From contig OY282361.1 in the NCBI GenBank assembly GCA_958295645.1, forward strand, positions 2,818,501 to 2,882,500: a DNA stretch of 64,000 bases, given 5' to 3'. Every line of letters begins with the position of its first letter. Positions within the stretch are counted from its first letter, which is position 1. Position numbers and translations under genes: made by a program. This stretch comes from Longimicrobiales bacterium. Lineage in GTDB: Bacteria > Gemmatimonadota > Gemmatimonadetes > Longimicrobiales > Gaopeijiaceae. The notes under the pieces are model-generated. The model made no database searches, was not told the origin of the DNA, and saw only the letters and a list, made by a program, of their open reading frames with translations. Shown here piece by piece: positions 8,347-17,647 of the stretch.

Positions 8347-10281
8347 CTAGTTCGGCAGCGAAGTGCGCCCGGATCTGCCCGGGCGTCCGAGCGTGCGCCA
8401 CAGTTGCCGAACCTCTTCGGCGAGCTTCCTGAACCTCGGGTGATCGCGCAACGGGTCCCACAGGGGGCTGCCGCGCAGGCTGCCCAACATAGGCTCGCGC
8501 GCGGCGACGGCCTCCTCCAAGTAGTCCAGGGCTTCGTCTTCGTTGCCGAGGCCCAGGGCCGCGGCTGCCCGGTCCACGTAGAGGACGTGCTCGCCAAGGG
8601 CTTCCCGGGCTTGGTCGTCGCGTTCGCGGGCGCGCCAATAGCTGGCTGGGTCGCCGGGCGCCGAGATGGCCTGGAACTCCCGAGCGCGCTGTTCGTGCAT
8701 GGCTTCGCCCACATGCTCCTCGAGTATGGCCAAGGCCCTCGTTTGCGCCGCCTGGCCGTAGTCTTCAAGCAGCACGGACATCTCTTCGAGACCCCGCCAA
8801 GCGGCCCAGTTGGCGGGGTCTTGCATCAAGATTTCCCGGAACAACACGGCCGCGCTGGCGTATCGGCCTGCCTCGGCCAAGCGCCGGGCCGCAAAATGCT
8901 TTGCGTAGCGGACGCCGCCGGCCTCCGGATCGAGGTCCCCGGCGGCATGTTCCTCCAACATGCGAGCGGCCTGCTGTCCGATCCACGTGAAGTCGCGGAC
9001 ATACAGACTGACTTGCGAGAAGGGTCCGTTCGCCGAGTCGAGCCTGTTCAGCGAGTCGAGATCGTCCGGAAGCGGCACTTCTTGAAAGTCGTCGAACACC
9101 ACTCGGATTGCCGCCAAGTCTTCCTCGTATCCGCCCAGCTCTTCCGCCCGGCGCAGCGACTGGCGGACCTGCCCGCTCAGCTCCTCTTCCTCGGTCCCGC
9201 TGGGATTGGTCTCCAACATCGTCATCAGCCCGGCCTCCGCCACGCCCGTCCACGCTCCGGCGAAGGAAGAGTCGGCCGCGATCGCTTTAGTGAAGTAGTC
9301 CAGCGCCTCGGAGGCTCGTGGACGGTCCCGTCGCAGCGCGTCGCGTCCTTGGAAGTACGCCTCGAGGGCCGCGGGATGAACCTCCCGAACACGCGCAAGG
9401 GCGCTGCCCGTTCTCGGGGCGGGCGTCTGGTCCACTTCGCCCCGGACGGCCGAAGCGATCTCGCCGGCGATCTCGGTCTGAAGGCGCAGCACGTCCCTCA
9501 TTTCGCGCTGAAACGTCTTCGTCATGAGGTGCGTGTCGGAGGCGGCGTGCAGCAGCTGAACGCTGATCCGCACGCTGTCGCTCTCCGCGGTCATGGCGAC
9601 GGAACCGGTGACGACGGCCTGCACGCGGAGGTCGCGGGCGATTTCGGGGAGCAGCTTGTCGGTGTCCGCGTACCGTTCGGCGGAGGCGCGCGAGACGACG
9701 CGCAGGGTCGTCGTTCGGCTCAGCTCGTTGATGATCTCGTCGTGGAGCTGGCGCGCGAAGAGGTCGTCGCCTTCGGCCAAGTCGGCGAGCGGCAGCACCG
9801 CGATGGCGGTGACGGGTTCCTCCGGATCGAGTTCGGCAAAGGAGGCGCCTGCCGCCAGTTCGTTCTGCGGGCCTAGGGCGGTCGCTTCCTCGCGGTAACC
9901 CGGGTCCGGTCCGGCGGGCGGGCTCAGCATTCTTCCCAGCCAGAAGGCGGCGAGCGTGGCCGATCCCGCCGTCACGGCGAGCAACGCCAGGCGCGGCGCA
10001 ATCGTACCGGCGTCTTCGCCGGCGAGGCTTCGAGTGCGCCGCAAGCCTGTCCCCGGCGCCAGGTCGTACACCCAGGCGAAACACAAGACGACCGGAAGCC
10101 CGACGAACGCGCCGATCACCAAGGACTGCAACGCCCAAGCCGGAGTGCCAAACGCGGGCAGCACGATCTCACCGAGCTGCAGAACCGCAAACGCCGCGAC
10201 CGCATACACGCCCCCGGCCTTCAGCACGTGCCGGCGCCGCAGCTCCAACCACAATCCGCCGACCGCCGATTTCCGCTCCAT
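8347..10281 (-). CDS. Membrane-anchored TolB/FlgO-like and TPR protein
   Basis: This 644-residue protein begins with a cytoplasmic stub, two hydrophobic segments at about 20-45 and 50-70, and a third near 95-115. A periplasmic domain follows, beginning PVTAIAVLPLADL. That domain resembles the TolB-N/FlgO-like fold often seen in adenylate-cyclase-type TPR proteins. The rest is alpha-solenoid TPR repeats rich in AL-x-Y and W-x-A patterns. No cyclase or kinase domain is present, so it looks like a stand-alone scaffold or sensor. A GGAGAGGAC ribosome site precedes ATG 10281. It is divergent from the Tsx-like porin gene, with a 219-base gap that should hold both promoters. Confidence 0.75.
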   Translation of the reverse strand: MERKSAVGGLWLELRRRHVLKAGGVYAVAAFAVLQLGEIVLPAFGTPAWALQSLVIGAFVGLPVVLCFAWVYDLAPGTGLRRTRSLAGEDAGTIAPRLALLAVTAGSATLAAFWLGRMLSPPAGPDPGYREEATALGPQNELAAGASFAELDPEEPVTAIAVLPLADLAEGDDLFARQLHDEIINELSRTTTLRVVSRASAERYADTDKLLPEIARDLRVQAVVTGSVAMTAESDSVRISVQLLHAASDTHLMTKTFQREMRDVLRLQTEIAGEIASAVRGEVDQTPAPRTGSALARVREVHPAALEAYFQGRDALRRDRPRASEALDYFTKAIAADSSFAGAWTGVAEAGLMTMLETNPSGTEEEELSGQVRQSLRRAEELGGYEEDLAAIRVVFDDFQEVPLPDDLDSLNRLDSANGPFSQVSLYVRDFTWIGQQAARMLEEHAAGDLDPEAGGVRYAKHFAARRLAEAGRYASAAVLFREILMQDPANWAAWRGLEEMSVLLEDYGQAAQTRALAILEEHVGEAMHEQRAREFQAISAPGDPASYWRARERDDQAREALGEHVLYVDRAAAALGLGNEDEALDYLEEAVAAREPMLGSLRGSPLWDPLRDHPRFRKLAEEVRQLWRTLGRPGRSGRTSLPN

Positions 10282-10500
10282 GTCCTCTCCCTCTTCGGCC
10301 TCCCGCCTGATGTAGACACGTCAGGGTCCGTGCGCGTTGCCCGGCCCGCGCTCCCCGCCCGCCCAAACTTGCCGCAATGCCGCCGCTCTGTCCAATGCGA
10401 CAAGCGTTGCCGCCTAGCCGGGGCCGTGCTATCGTCCACGAAAGCGGCCCGCGAGCGCCCGTTCGGGGGTGCGCCAGCCCCGAGACCCGGGAGACCGCCA

Positions 10501-11316
10501 ATGAAGCGAAGAGCCCATTTCCGAGCCTTCTTCGGCTACCGATCCTTCCTCGCCTGCCTGGCGTTGGCCGGGCTTCTGGCCGTGGCCTCCCTGTCGTCGG
10601 CTTCCGCCCAGCTCGAGTTCCACTTCCAGTACGGGCGGCTCGTCAACCCGTTCTCCGGCGACATTCGCGGCACGCCCATCGTGACGATCCAGCATGCCAG
10701 CCCGTGGCGCCTCGGCGACAGCTTCTTCTTCCTCGACTATCTCGACGACGGCATGGACGACGGCTTCAACGACAGGACCTTCTACGGCGAGTGGTACCCG
10801 ACGCTGAGCCTCGGCAAGCTGGCGAACCGGAAGATTGGCGTGGGACGACTTCGAGACATCGGCTTCATCGCAGGCGTCAACCTCGAGACCGACGCGAACG
10901 TGCTCAAGTACCTGCCCGGCGTGCGATTCTCGTGGGACGTCCCCGGATTCTATTTCGTGAACACCGACTTCATGATGATCGTGGACGCCAACCGCGGCAC
11001 CGAGCGAGGCGGTGCGCCTTCGACCGACAACGGCTTTGGGGCCGACATCAACTGGGGCGCCGGCTTCTCAATCGGGTCGCAGTGGTTCAGGTTCTCCGGT
11101 CATGCGGAATGCGGCGGCGCCGTCACCAATGAACTCGGCGAGGAAGTGAAGGGTTGGATACTGGCTCAGCCGCAGTTGGCATGGGACGCGAGCAGGCTCG
11201 CCGGCGGCGACGGCAACAAACTGTTCGTGGGCGTCGAGTACCTTTATTGGCGCAACAAGCTGGGCACCAGCGCCAACGACAACGTCCTGCAGCTGCTGGT
11301 GATTTGGGCGCTGTGA
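10501..11316 (+). CDS. Tsx-like / DUF5020 outer-membrane channel
   Basis: This 271-residue protein has a signal peptide ending ASAQLEFHFQYG and then alternating aromatic beta strands typical of Tsx-like (DUF5020) barrels. Signature stretches include SFFFLDYLDD, FYGEWYPTLSLG and the C-terminal FVGVEYLYWRNKLG. The family includes nucleoside channels in proteobacteria, although the substrate here is unknown. ATG 10501 follows GGGAG at good spacing. The stop TGA overlaps the GTG of the creatininase gene by four bases, so the two are translationally coupled. That coupling hints that the channel admits the creatininase substrate. Confidence 0.8.
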   Translation: MKRRAHFRAFFGYRSFLACLALAGLLAVASLSSASAQLEFHFQYGRLVNPFSGDIRGTPIVTIQHASPWRLGDSFFFLDYLDDGMDDGFNDRTFYGEWYPTLSLGKLANRKIGVGRLRDIGFIAGVNLETDANVLKYLPGVRFSWDVPGFYFVNTDFMMIVDANRGTERGGAPSTDNGFGADINWGAGFSIGSQWFRFSGHAECGGAVTNELGEEVKGWILAQPQLAWDASRLAGGDGNKLFVGVEYLYWRNKLGTSANDNVLQLLVIWAL

Positions 11317-12098
11317 GCCGAGGGCGGACTTTGCGTAGCTTGCTTCTCGAGGAGATGACGTGGCCTGAAGTGCGAGAGGCGCTTCGGGACGGGTTCGACA
11401 CGGTGGTGACGGCGGTGGGCGCGGTGGAGCAGCACGGCCCGCACCTTCCGCTTCTTGTGGATGCCGTGCGCGGGGACCGATTGGCGCTGGAAGTGGCTCG
11501 GCGCTTGGATCGCGCCTTGGTCGCGCCCACGATTCGAGTCGGCTGCTCGGAGCACCACATGGCTTTTCCGGGCACTCTCTCGTTGCGCCCGGCTACGCTG
11601 GAGGCCGTCTGCGCCGACTACGCCGCCAGCTTGGCCCGGCACGGCTTTCGCAGGGTGTGCTTCGTGCCTTCGCACGGGGGCAACTTCGCTCCGCTGGCCG
11701 ACATGACGGGCCGCCTGCAAACCGCCGCCGGACCGGATTGCGAGGTGCGCGCCTACACGGATCTGCAGTCCTTCGTCGCCCTGTGGAAACGTGCCGTCGC
11801 AGAGGTCGCGCCCCAAATGGCGCATCGCGTCGGGGGACACGCGGACATCGCCGAGAGTTCCGAAATGCTGTGCATCCGCCCCGATCTGGTGCGCCGAGGC
11901 CAAGCCGAGTGCGGCCATGTCGAGGACTTCGGCCCGGCGCTGGCGGAGCGCCTCTTCGACGAAGGCTTCGCCGCCGTCACGCCCAACGGCGTCCTGGGAG
12001 ACCCGACGGGAATGAGCCGCGAGATCGGCGAACGGTGCATCGCGGCCGTCGCGGACGGCATGGCAGTGGCGTTGCGGGAAGAGGGAGAGCGGCGTTAG
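11313..12098 (+). CDS. Creatininase family amidohydrolase
   Basis: This is a 261-residue member of the creatininase/MftE superfamily of zinc-dependent cyclic amide or amide hydrolases. The metal-binding signature AVEQHGPHLPLLVDA is near residues 32-46. A second conserved site SHGGNF is at about 115-120, and HADIAESSEML supplies further ligands. I chose GTG 11313 because it forms a GTGA overlap with the upstream porin stop; an internal ATG at 11355 would remove the first conserved strand region. The precise substrate cannot be read from sequence. Related enzymes act on creatinine, formamidopyrimidines or the mycofactocin precursor peptide, and no mycofactocin genes are nearby. Confidence 0.85.
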   Translation: MSRGRTLRSLLLEEMTWPEVREALRDGFDTVVTAVGAVEQHGPHLPLLVDAVRGDRLALEVARRLDRALVAPTIRVGCSEHHMAFPGTLSLRPATLEAVCADYAASLARHGFRRVCFVPSHGGNFAPLADMTGRLQTAAGPDCEVRAYTDLQSFVALWKRAVAEVAPQMAHRVGGHADIAESSEMLCIRPDLVRRGQAECGHVEDFGPALAERLFDEGFAAVTPNGVLGDPTGMSREIGERCIAAVADGMAVALREEGERR

Positions 12099-12134
12099 GT
12101 CCGCGCGACCGCCGAAGTCGGCCGCACCCCGCCG

Positions 12135-13079
12135 CTACCGAATCCGCACCCCCAGCGTCAACGCGAAGTGCGAATCCGCGCCCAGCTTCACGTCGCTGGT
12201 GAAGGGCGTCGCGCCGTCGGCATGGACGGGTTCGTGGCTGCGGATCAGCGTCCAGAGAAGATTCTTTTCCTCGACGACGCCCGACCAAGCCCAGCGGAGC
12301 TTGGCGGTGAGCGAAATTCGGTCGTCGAGGGCGTAGTCGAGCCCGGCCACGGCCTGGGCGCCGAAAGCGATGCCGTTGATCCCCGCGTCGAGCGTGCTCA
12401 CGGTGCCTTCGGCGGCCTGCTGCCACTCGAGGTCGCCCAAGTCCCGGCGACGGACGAAGCGGTTGCTGTACCTGGCCAAGATTTGCGTCGCCCCCAACCC
12501 CGCTCCGGCATAGGGGGTCCAGGTCGAGTTGTTGGCAATGTCGTAGTAGACGTTTGCGAACAGTTGCCGGGCCACGAAGTTGGACACGGTTTCCGACGGC
12601 CGATCGATCGGGGTCCACTCGGAGTCCTTGCTCAGCAGCGTGGCGTGTCCTCCGGCCAGTCGAACAGGCGCGCTCGACAGGGGGCGGCGCCGTTGGAGGA
12701 ACTCCGCTTCGACGCGCAGGTTGCCCATCGCATACCCGACGGCGACCGCTCCGGCGAAACCGTTTCGCGCGGCAAACGAATTCGTCAGCAGGACGCTGGG
12801 CGTGTAGTTCGTGCAGGCGTCGTCGGTCGGAGCGTCTGCCGGAGCGGCGTACAAGAGCCGGTCGCATCTCGTGGGATGGCTGACCCCGGAGACGACGGCG
12901 TCGAGGGCCGCATCCCGGGAGGCGCCGAGTTCCAAGGCGGCATAGAATCCGTCGCGACTCTGCGCGGTGGTTGCGCCCAGGGCCGATGCTCCCAGCGCGA
13001 ACAGTGCGGCCGCGACGATGGAGAAGGCCGCGGAGGCGCCGCCGGACGGAATCCACCCAAGGAAAGAAGACTTGTTCAT
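12135..13079 (-). CDS. Outer-membrane beta-barrel protein (Omp25/OprF-like barrel)
   Basis: This 314-residue protein has a long signal sequence ending near ATTAQSRDGFYAALELGAS, which is the usual first strand of small porin-like barrels. Further strands include VAVGYAMGNLRVEAEF, FANVYYDIAN and AGLDYALDDRISLTAKLRW. It finishes LTLGVRIR. Two cysteines within C-D-R-L-L to D-A-C-T-N may form a disulfide. ATG 13079 has a GGAGGA site slightly far upstream. It points away from the D-aminoacylase gene, sharing a 118-base divergent promoter region. It may be the surface channel or a structural barrel for the neighbouring catabolic set, but nothing in the sequence fixes that. Confidence 0.75.
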   Translation of the reverse strand: MNKSSFLGWIPSGGASAAFSIVAAALFALGASALGATTAQSRDGFYAALELGASRDAALDAVVSGVSHPTRCDRLLYAAPADAPTDDACTNYTPSVLLTNSFAARNGFAGAVAVGYAMGNLRVEAEFLQRRRPLSSAPVRLAGGHATLLSKDSEWTPIDRPSETVSNFVARQLFANVYYDIANNSTWTPYAGAGLGATQILARYSNRFVRRRDLGDLEWQQAAEGTVSTLDAGINGIAFGAQAVAGLDYALDDRISLTAKLRWAWSGVVEEKNLLWTLIRSHEPVHADGATPFTSDVKLGADSHFALTLGVRIR

Positions 13080-13197
13080 GGCGACTGCGAGTCCTCCATG
13101 TTGTAGGTTCTTGGTTCCGCCACAGGGTTGGGCTGTCGAAAACATAACCCACCGCCACCGGGAGCCCGGGCTTCCGCACCGAGAAAGGCTGACTCGC

Positions 13198-15036
13198 ATG
13201 ACCCCCCTCGCCACGCAATCGCCGCTAGCGAACCTGGACGGCACCGAGCAGACCCGCGCCCGGCGGATCCGGTTCCAGCATCCCGCCTGCCGAACAAAGC
13301 GCAGCCGCCGTGCGGATTGGGCGCCCGTCCTCGTGCTGACGACAGCGGTTGTCGCCTGCCAGCCTGAGGCCCCCGATACGGAAACGGCGCAAGGGCTCAT
13401 GGACGTGGTCGTCGAAGGAGGACGAGTTGTGGACGGCACGGGAGCCGCCTGGTTCCACGGCGACGTGGGCATCGTCGGCGACCGAATCGCGGCCGTCGTG
13501 CCCGCGGGCGGCTTGGCGAACCACGAGGCGAACCTCCGCATCGACGCAGCCGGCAAAGTCGTCTCGCCGGGCTTCATCGACATCCAGTCCCACTCCCGGG
13601 GCTCGTTGCTGGCGGGCGACGGGCGCGTGCTGAGCAAGATCACCCAAGGCATCACCACCGAGATTCTCGGCGAAGGGTCCACCAACGCACCGGCCAACCA
13701 TCACACGGACGAAGCGGCCGGCATCGACCGAGAAGAGGGAGAGGCGCCCGACTTCACCGGCCCGCGCGGCTTCGACCGCTGGCTCCGCGCCATGCAGGAG
13801 AACGGCGTCTCGCCCAACGTCGGCTCCTTCGTCGGCGCCACCACGATCCGCGTGTACGGAAAGGGCGAGGAGGCGGGGCCGGCCACCGAGGCGGAGCTCG
13901 ACACCATGCGTGTAGCCGTTCGCCGCGCCATGGAAGACGGCGCGTTCGGCGTCGCCAGCGCGCTCATCTACCCGCCCGGCAACTTCGCCTCCACCGACGA
14001 GCTGGTCGAAGTCGTGGCCGCCTCGGCTCCCTACGGCGGCGTCTACATCACGCACATGCGCTCGGAGGCCGACCGCTTGCTCGAGGCGATGGACGAGGCG
14101 ATCGAGATCGGCGTTCGCGCCGGCGCTCCCGTCGAGATATATCATCTGAAGGCGGCGGGCCTGCGCAACCACTACAAGGCTCGCTTGGCCATTTCGAAGA
14201 TCGACTCGGCCCGAGCGGCCGGGATCGACGTGCAGGCCAACATGTACCCGTACCCGGCCGGCAGCACGGGGTTGCCTGCGCTTCTCCCGCCCTGGGCCTC
14301 CGAGGGCGGAAACCTGCTCGACAACTTGGCCGACCCCGAGACCCGCCAGCGCATCCACGACGAAGTGATCGGCGGCGGCGGCGATTGGGAAAACCTGGGC
14401 GCGCTTGCCACTCCACAGGGGGTCTTGGTCACCTATGCGGCTTCGACCGGCCCCGACGGCGAGCCAAGCGGCATGGATCAGTACGCGGGCATGCGCCTTT
14501 CGGAGATTGCCGAGGCTATGGGCGTGGACTGGGCGGACGCCGCCATCGAACTCGTGCGCGCGACGGGCGGCCGGGTGGGAATGGTGATATTCATGATGGC
14601 GGAAGAGAACGTCGCGCTTCAGTTGCAGCAGCCGTGGATCAAGATCGGCACGGACGCGGGGGGATTCGATCCCGAGACGGCCGTGGGCATGACGCATCCG
14701 CGCGCCTACGGCACGTATCCACGCATACTCGGCAAGTACGTGCGGGAGGAGGGCGTCGTCGGCCTGGAGGATGCGGTTCGCAAGATGAGTTCGGCCGTTG
14801 CGGCTCGTCTGGCCATTGCGGAGCGCGGCCTGCTCAAGCCGGGGATGTACGCGGACGTGGTCGTCTTCGATCCGAACACGATCGGCGACCGGGCCACGTT
14901 CCAGGAGCCGCACCAGCTGTCGGTGGGCGTCGAGGAGGTGTTCGTCAACGGCGTCCACGTGGTGAGCGGCGGAGAGCACACGGGCGCGAAGCCTGGGCGC
15001 ATCGTGCGGGGCCCGGGCTACGCGGGGTCGAAGTAG
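13198..15036 (+). CDS. N-acyl-D-amino-acid deacylase family amidohydrolase, probable lipoprotein
   Basis: This 612-residue amidohydrolase resembles D-aminoacylases, which release free D-amino acids from N-acyl forms. After a lipobox-like TTAVVAC with C54, the domain opens with VVVEGGRVVDGTGAAW. It reaches the metal site at PGFIDIQSHSRG (about 124-135). The first histidine of the usual HxH is replaced by Q130, leaving H132. Later ligands are in YHLKAAG and TDAGGF. The C-terminal strand GMYADVVVFDPNTI is typical. The 50 residues before the lipobox are unusually long, so a downstream start is possible, although AAAGG precedes ATG 13198. The following gene is a D-amino-acid dehydrogenase. Confidence 0.85.
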   Translation: MTPLATQSPLANLDGTEQTRARRIRFQHPACRTKRSRRADWAPVLVLTTAVVACQPEAPDTETAQGLMDVVVEGGRVVDGTGAAWFHGDVGIVGDRIAAVVPAGGLANHEANLRIDAAGKVVSPGFIDIQSHSRGSLLAGDGRVLSKITQGITTEILGEGSTNAPANHHTDEAAGIDREEGEAPDFTGPRGFDRWLRAMQENGVSPNVGSFVGATTIRVYGKGEEAGPATEAELDTMRVAVRRAMEDGAFGVASALIYPPGNFASTDELVEVVAASAPYGGVYITHMRSEADRLLEAMDEAIEIGVRAGAPVEIYHLKAAGLRNHYKARLAISKIDSARAAGIDVQANMYPYPAGSTGLPALLPPWASEGGNLLDNLADPETRQRIHDEVIGGGGDWENLGALATPQGVLVTYAASTGPDGEPSGMDQYAGMRLSEIAEAMGVDWADAAIELVRATGGRVGMVIFMMAEENVALQLQQPWIKIGTDAGGFDPETAVGMTHPRAYGTYPRILGKYVREEGVVGLEDAVRKMSSAVAARLAIAERGLLKPGMYADVVVFDPNTIGDRATFQEPHQLSVGVEEVFVNGVHVVSGGEHTGAKPGRIVRGPGYAGSK

Positions 15037-15076
15037 GGCATTCGTCCAGCGATGCTCGTCGGGACGTAGCGGCGCC

Positions 15077-16312
15077 GTGCGCGTAGCGGTTGTCGGCGGC
15101 GGCGCGGTGGGGCTGGCCACGGCGTTCTTTCTCGAGAAGGCCGGCGCCGATCCGGTCGTCTTGGAGGCCGGACGGGTGGGCGGGGGTTGCTCGCTGGGCA
15201 ACGGAGGATGGATTTGCCCGTCGCTCGCGGTGCCGGTGGCCGCGCCGGGGCTGACTTGGCGGGCGTTGCTGCGGGCGAGGCGGCTCGAGGACTCGTTGTT
15301 CGTGAAGCTCTTCGCGCCGGGCGTCTTCCGCTGGCTGGTCTCGATGCGGCGCCATTGCCGGCCGGTTGCGTACGAACGCGGGCTGCGGGCGCTGGTCTCG
15401 TTCGCCGAAGGCGCCAACGATCGCTACGAAGCGCTCGCTTCGGACGGCGTGGTCTTCGAGAGAGGACGCTCCGGGCTGCTCTTCGTCTCGCGCACCTCGA
15501 ATCCGAACGACGGCCCGTTGCGACCCAAGATGGACGCCCTCGCGCGGTCCGGCGGGGCCTGTCGAATCATTGCCGCGGACGAACTCCGCGAGGTCGAACC
15601 CCTGCTTCGCCCCGGCTTCGGCGCCGGCCTGCTCGCCGAATCGGAGGGCCATGTCCGCCCCGAAACGGTGACGCAAGGGCTGGCTGGCGCGTTGCGGAGC
15701 CGCGGCGCGGAAGTCCGGGAGAACGCGGCCGTGGAAGCGTTCGTCACCCGATCCGCCGAGGTACGCGCTGTGGCGATGCGGGACGACCCGGTGAAGGTGG
15801 ACGCCGTCGTGCTCGCCGCCGGCGTCGAGACGGGACGATTGGCCCAGCAGCTCGGCGCGACGATTCCCATGACCGCCGGCAAAGGCTGCTCCCTCACCAT
15901 CGATCAACCACGCGAACGGCTCCGCCGCCCCCTCTACTTCGCCGACGCGATGATCGGATGTTCGCCCTACAGCGCCGCCCTGCGGTTCTTCGGGGGCATG
16001 GAGTTCTCGGGCGTCAACCGCCGCTTGGACGAACGCCGCATCCAGGCCATGCGCCGCGGGGTCGCCGAATCGCTTGAAGTGTCCGGCCTCGACCGCGCCA
16101 AGGCCTGGGTGGGAATGCGTCCCATGGTTCCCGACACCCTCCCGATAATCGGCCGGCTGCCCGGCTACAGAAATGCCTACGTGGCCACGGGCCACCAAAT
16201 GCTGGGCATGACGCTGGCCCCGGCCACGGGGGCGGCCCTAGCCCACCTGATCCTCGGAACCAAGCCCGACGTGGATCTGGAGCCGTTCTCGCCGATGCGG
16301 ACACTGCGGTAG
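15077..16312 (+). CDS. FAD-dependent D-amino-acid dehydrogenase (DadA-like)
   Basis: This 411-residue flavoprotein oxidises an amine, most likely a D-amino acid to the 2-oxo acid, passing electrons to the membrane. The dinucleotide fold VAVVGGGAVGLATAFFLEKAG starts at residue 3. A GMRPMVPDTLPIIGR stretch near 355 and the final GHQMLGMTLAPATG bind flavin, as in DadA and glycine oxidase. The start is GTG 15077, immediately before the fold; the ribosome site is weak. The gene lies 40 bases after the deacylase on the same strand. A path N-acyl-D-amino acid to D-amino acid to keto acid is therefore plausible. Confidence 0.85.
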   Translation: MRVAVVGGGAVGLATAFFLEKAGADPVVLEAGRVGGGCSLGNGGWICPSLAVPVAAPGLTWRALLRARRLEDSLFVKLFAPGVFRWLVSMRRHCRPVAYERGLRALVSFAEGANDRYEALASDGVVFERGRSGLLFVSRTSNPNDGPLRPKMDALARSGGACRIIAADELREVEPLLRPGFGAGLLAESEGHVRPETVTQGLAGALRSRGAEVRENAAVEAFVTRSAEVRAVAMRDDPVKVDAVVLAAGVETGRLAQQLGATIPMTAGKGCSLTIDQPRERLRRPLYFADAMIGCSPYSAALRFFGGMEFSGVNRRLDERRIQAMRRGVAESLEVSGLDRAKAWVGMRPMVPDTLPIIGRLPGYRNAYVATGHQMLGMTLAPATGAALAHLILGTKPDVDLEPFSPMRTLR

Positions 16313-16382
16313 CGCTCGGGGGCTCACGGCGGCCGTGCGTCGCGATGCACGCATCAAGTCGTCCCGCCGGCCGCGCCTGCGC

Positions 16383-17627
16383 CTACTGCCGAAGCATGGA
16401 CACGGCGAGTCGCACGCCCTCCGCTAGGCGGTCCACTTCGTCCGGGGTGTTGTAGAGGTAGAAGGAAGCCCGCACGGTAGCGGGCAGTCCGAAGCGGTCG
16501 AGCACGAGTTGGGCGCAGTGATGGCCGGCCCGCACGGCGATGCCTTCGGCGTCCAGGATGGTGGCGATGTCCTGGGCCGGCGCGTCGTCCACCACGAACG
16601 GGATCACGCCCGCACGATCCTCCGGGGCCGTCGGCCCCAGGATGCGCAGGCCGTCGACTTCGGACAACAGGGCCAGTGCGCGGCCGACTAGCGACGATTC
16701 GTGCCGGTGCACGGCGGCCATGCCGAGATCGTCCAGGTACTCTGCGGCCGCTTGCATCCCGACGGCTCCGGCGATGTTCGGAGTGCCCGCCTCGAACTTG
16801 TGCGGCGGCGTGGTCCAGGTGCTGTGGTCGCGATAGACGTGCGCGATCATCTCGCCGCCGCCCTGGTACGGCGGCAGCTCGGCGAGCAGGGCGCTTCTGC
16901 CCCAGAGCGCGCCGATGCCGGTGGGGCCGCACATCTTGTGGGCGGAGAAGGCGTAGAGATCGCAACCCAGCTCGGCCATGTCCAGGGGCAGGTGGGGTGC
17001 GCCTTGGGCGCCGTCCAGCACGTAGGCGGCGCTGCTCTTCTCGCGCACCATGCGTCCGATCCGGGCAACGGGGTTGATCGTGCCCAGCGCGTTCGACACG
17101 TGCGGCAGGGCGACCACCCGCGTCCGCGGCCCCAGCAGCGAAGCCAAGCTGTCCAAGTCGAGCCGCCCGTCGCTGGTCAGCTCCACGTGCCGCAGGACGG
17201 CGCCGTTGCGCGCGGCCAGCAGTTGCCACGGGACCAAGTTGGAGTGGTGCTCCATGTCGGACACGACGATCTCGTCGCCCGCGCCCACGCGGCTCTGGCC
17301 AAGCGTGAACGCAGCCAAGTTGAGGGCTTCGCTGGCGCCCCGCGTCCACACGATCTCGTCGGCGCTTTCCGCGTTCGCCCATCGCGCAATTCGTTCGCGC
17401 GCTCCCTCGTACGCCTCGGTCGCCCGTCGCGCCAGCTCGTGCACGCCGCGGTGGACGTTGGCGTGATCCGTCATGTAATAGGCTGAAATCGCCTCGATCA
17501 CCTGCCTAGGCTTCTGAGACGAGGCCGCATTGTCGAGGTAGACCAACGGCTTGCCGTCCACCCGCTGGTCCAGGATGGGGAAGTCCGCGCGAACCGCGGC
17601 GACGTCCAAAGCAGCGACGGTGTCCAT
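16383..17627 (-). CDS. sufS: Cysteine desulfurase SufS
   Basis: This 414-residue PLP enzyme removes sulfur from cysteine for Fe-S assembly. The PLP lysine is in FSAHKMCGPTGIG. The substrate-binding segment DMEHHSNLVPWQ and the active-site cysteine in RAGHHCAQLVLDRFG mark it as SufS/CsdA type rather than IscS. ATG 17627 follows a GGGGGAGG site. It is the last gene of the suf operon, 20 bases after the Rieske gene. No SufE or SufU partner is encoded in the operon, so the sulfur acceptor must be elsewhere or be direct. Confidence 0.95.
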   Translation of the reverse strand: MDTVAALDVAAVRADFPILDQRVDGKPLVYLDNAASSQKPRQVIEAISAYYMTDHANVHRGVHELARRATEAYEGARERIARWANAESADEIVWTRGASEALNLAAFTLGQSRVGAGDEIVVSDMEHHSNLVPWQLLAARNGAVLRHVELTSDGRLDLDSLASLLGPRTRVVALPHVSNALGTINPVARIGRMVREKSSAAYVLDGAQGAPHLPLDMAELGCDLYAFSAHKMCGPTGIGALWGRSALLAELPPYQGGGEMIAHVYRDHSTWTTPPHKFEAGTPNIAGAVGMQAAAEYLDDLGMAAVHRHESSLVGRALALLSEVDGLRILGPTAPEDRAGVIPFVVDDAPAQDIATILDAEGIAVRAGHHCAQLVLDRFGLPATVRASFYLYNTPDEVDRLAEGVRLAVSMLRQ

Positions 17628-17647
17628 GCGACGCCTCCCCCGGACGG

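Noticed and set aside
11313-12098. Mycofactocin creatininase MftE
   Set aside because: No mftA-mftD genes nearby; the general creatininase family call is all that is supported.
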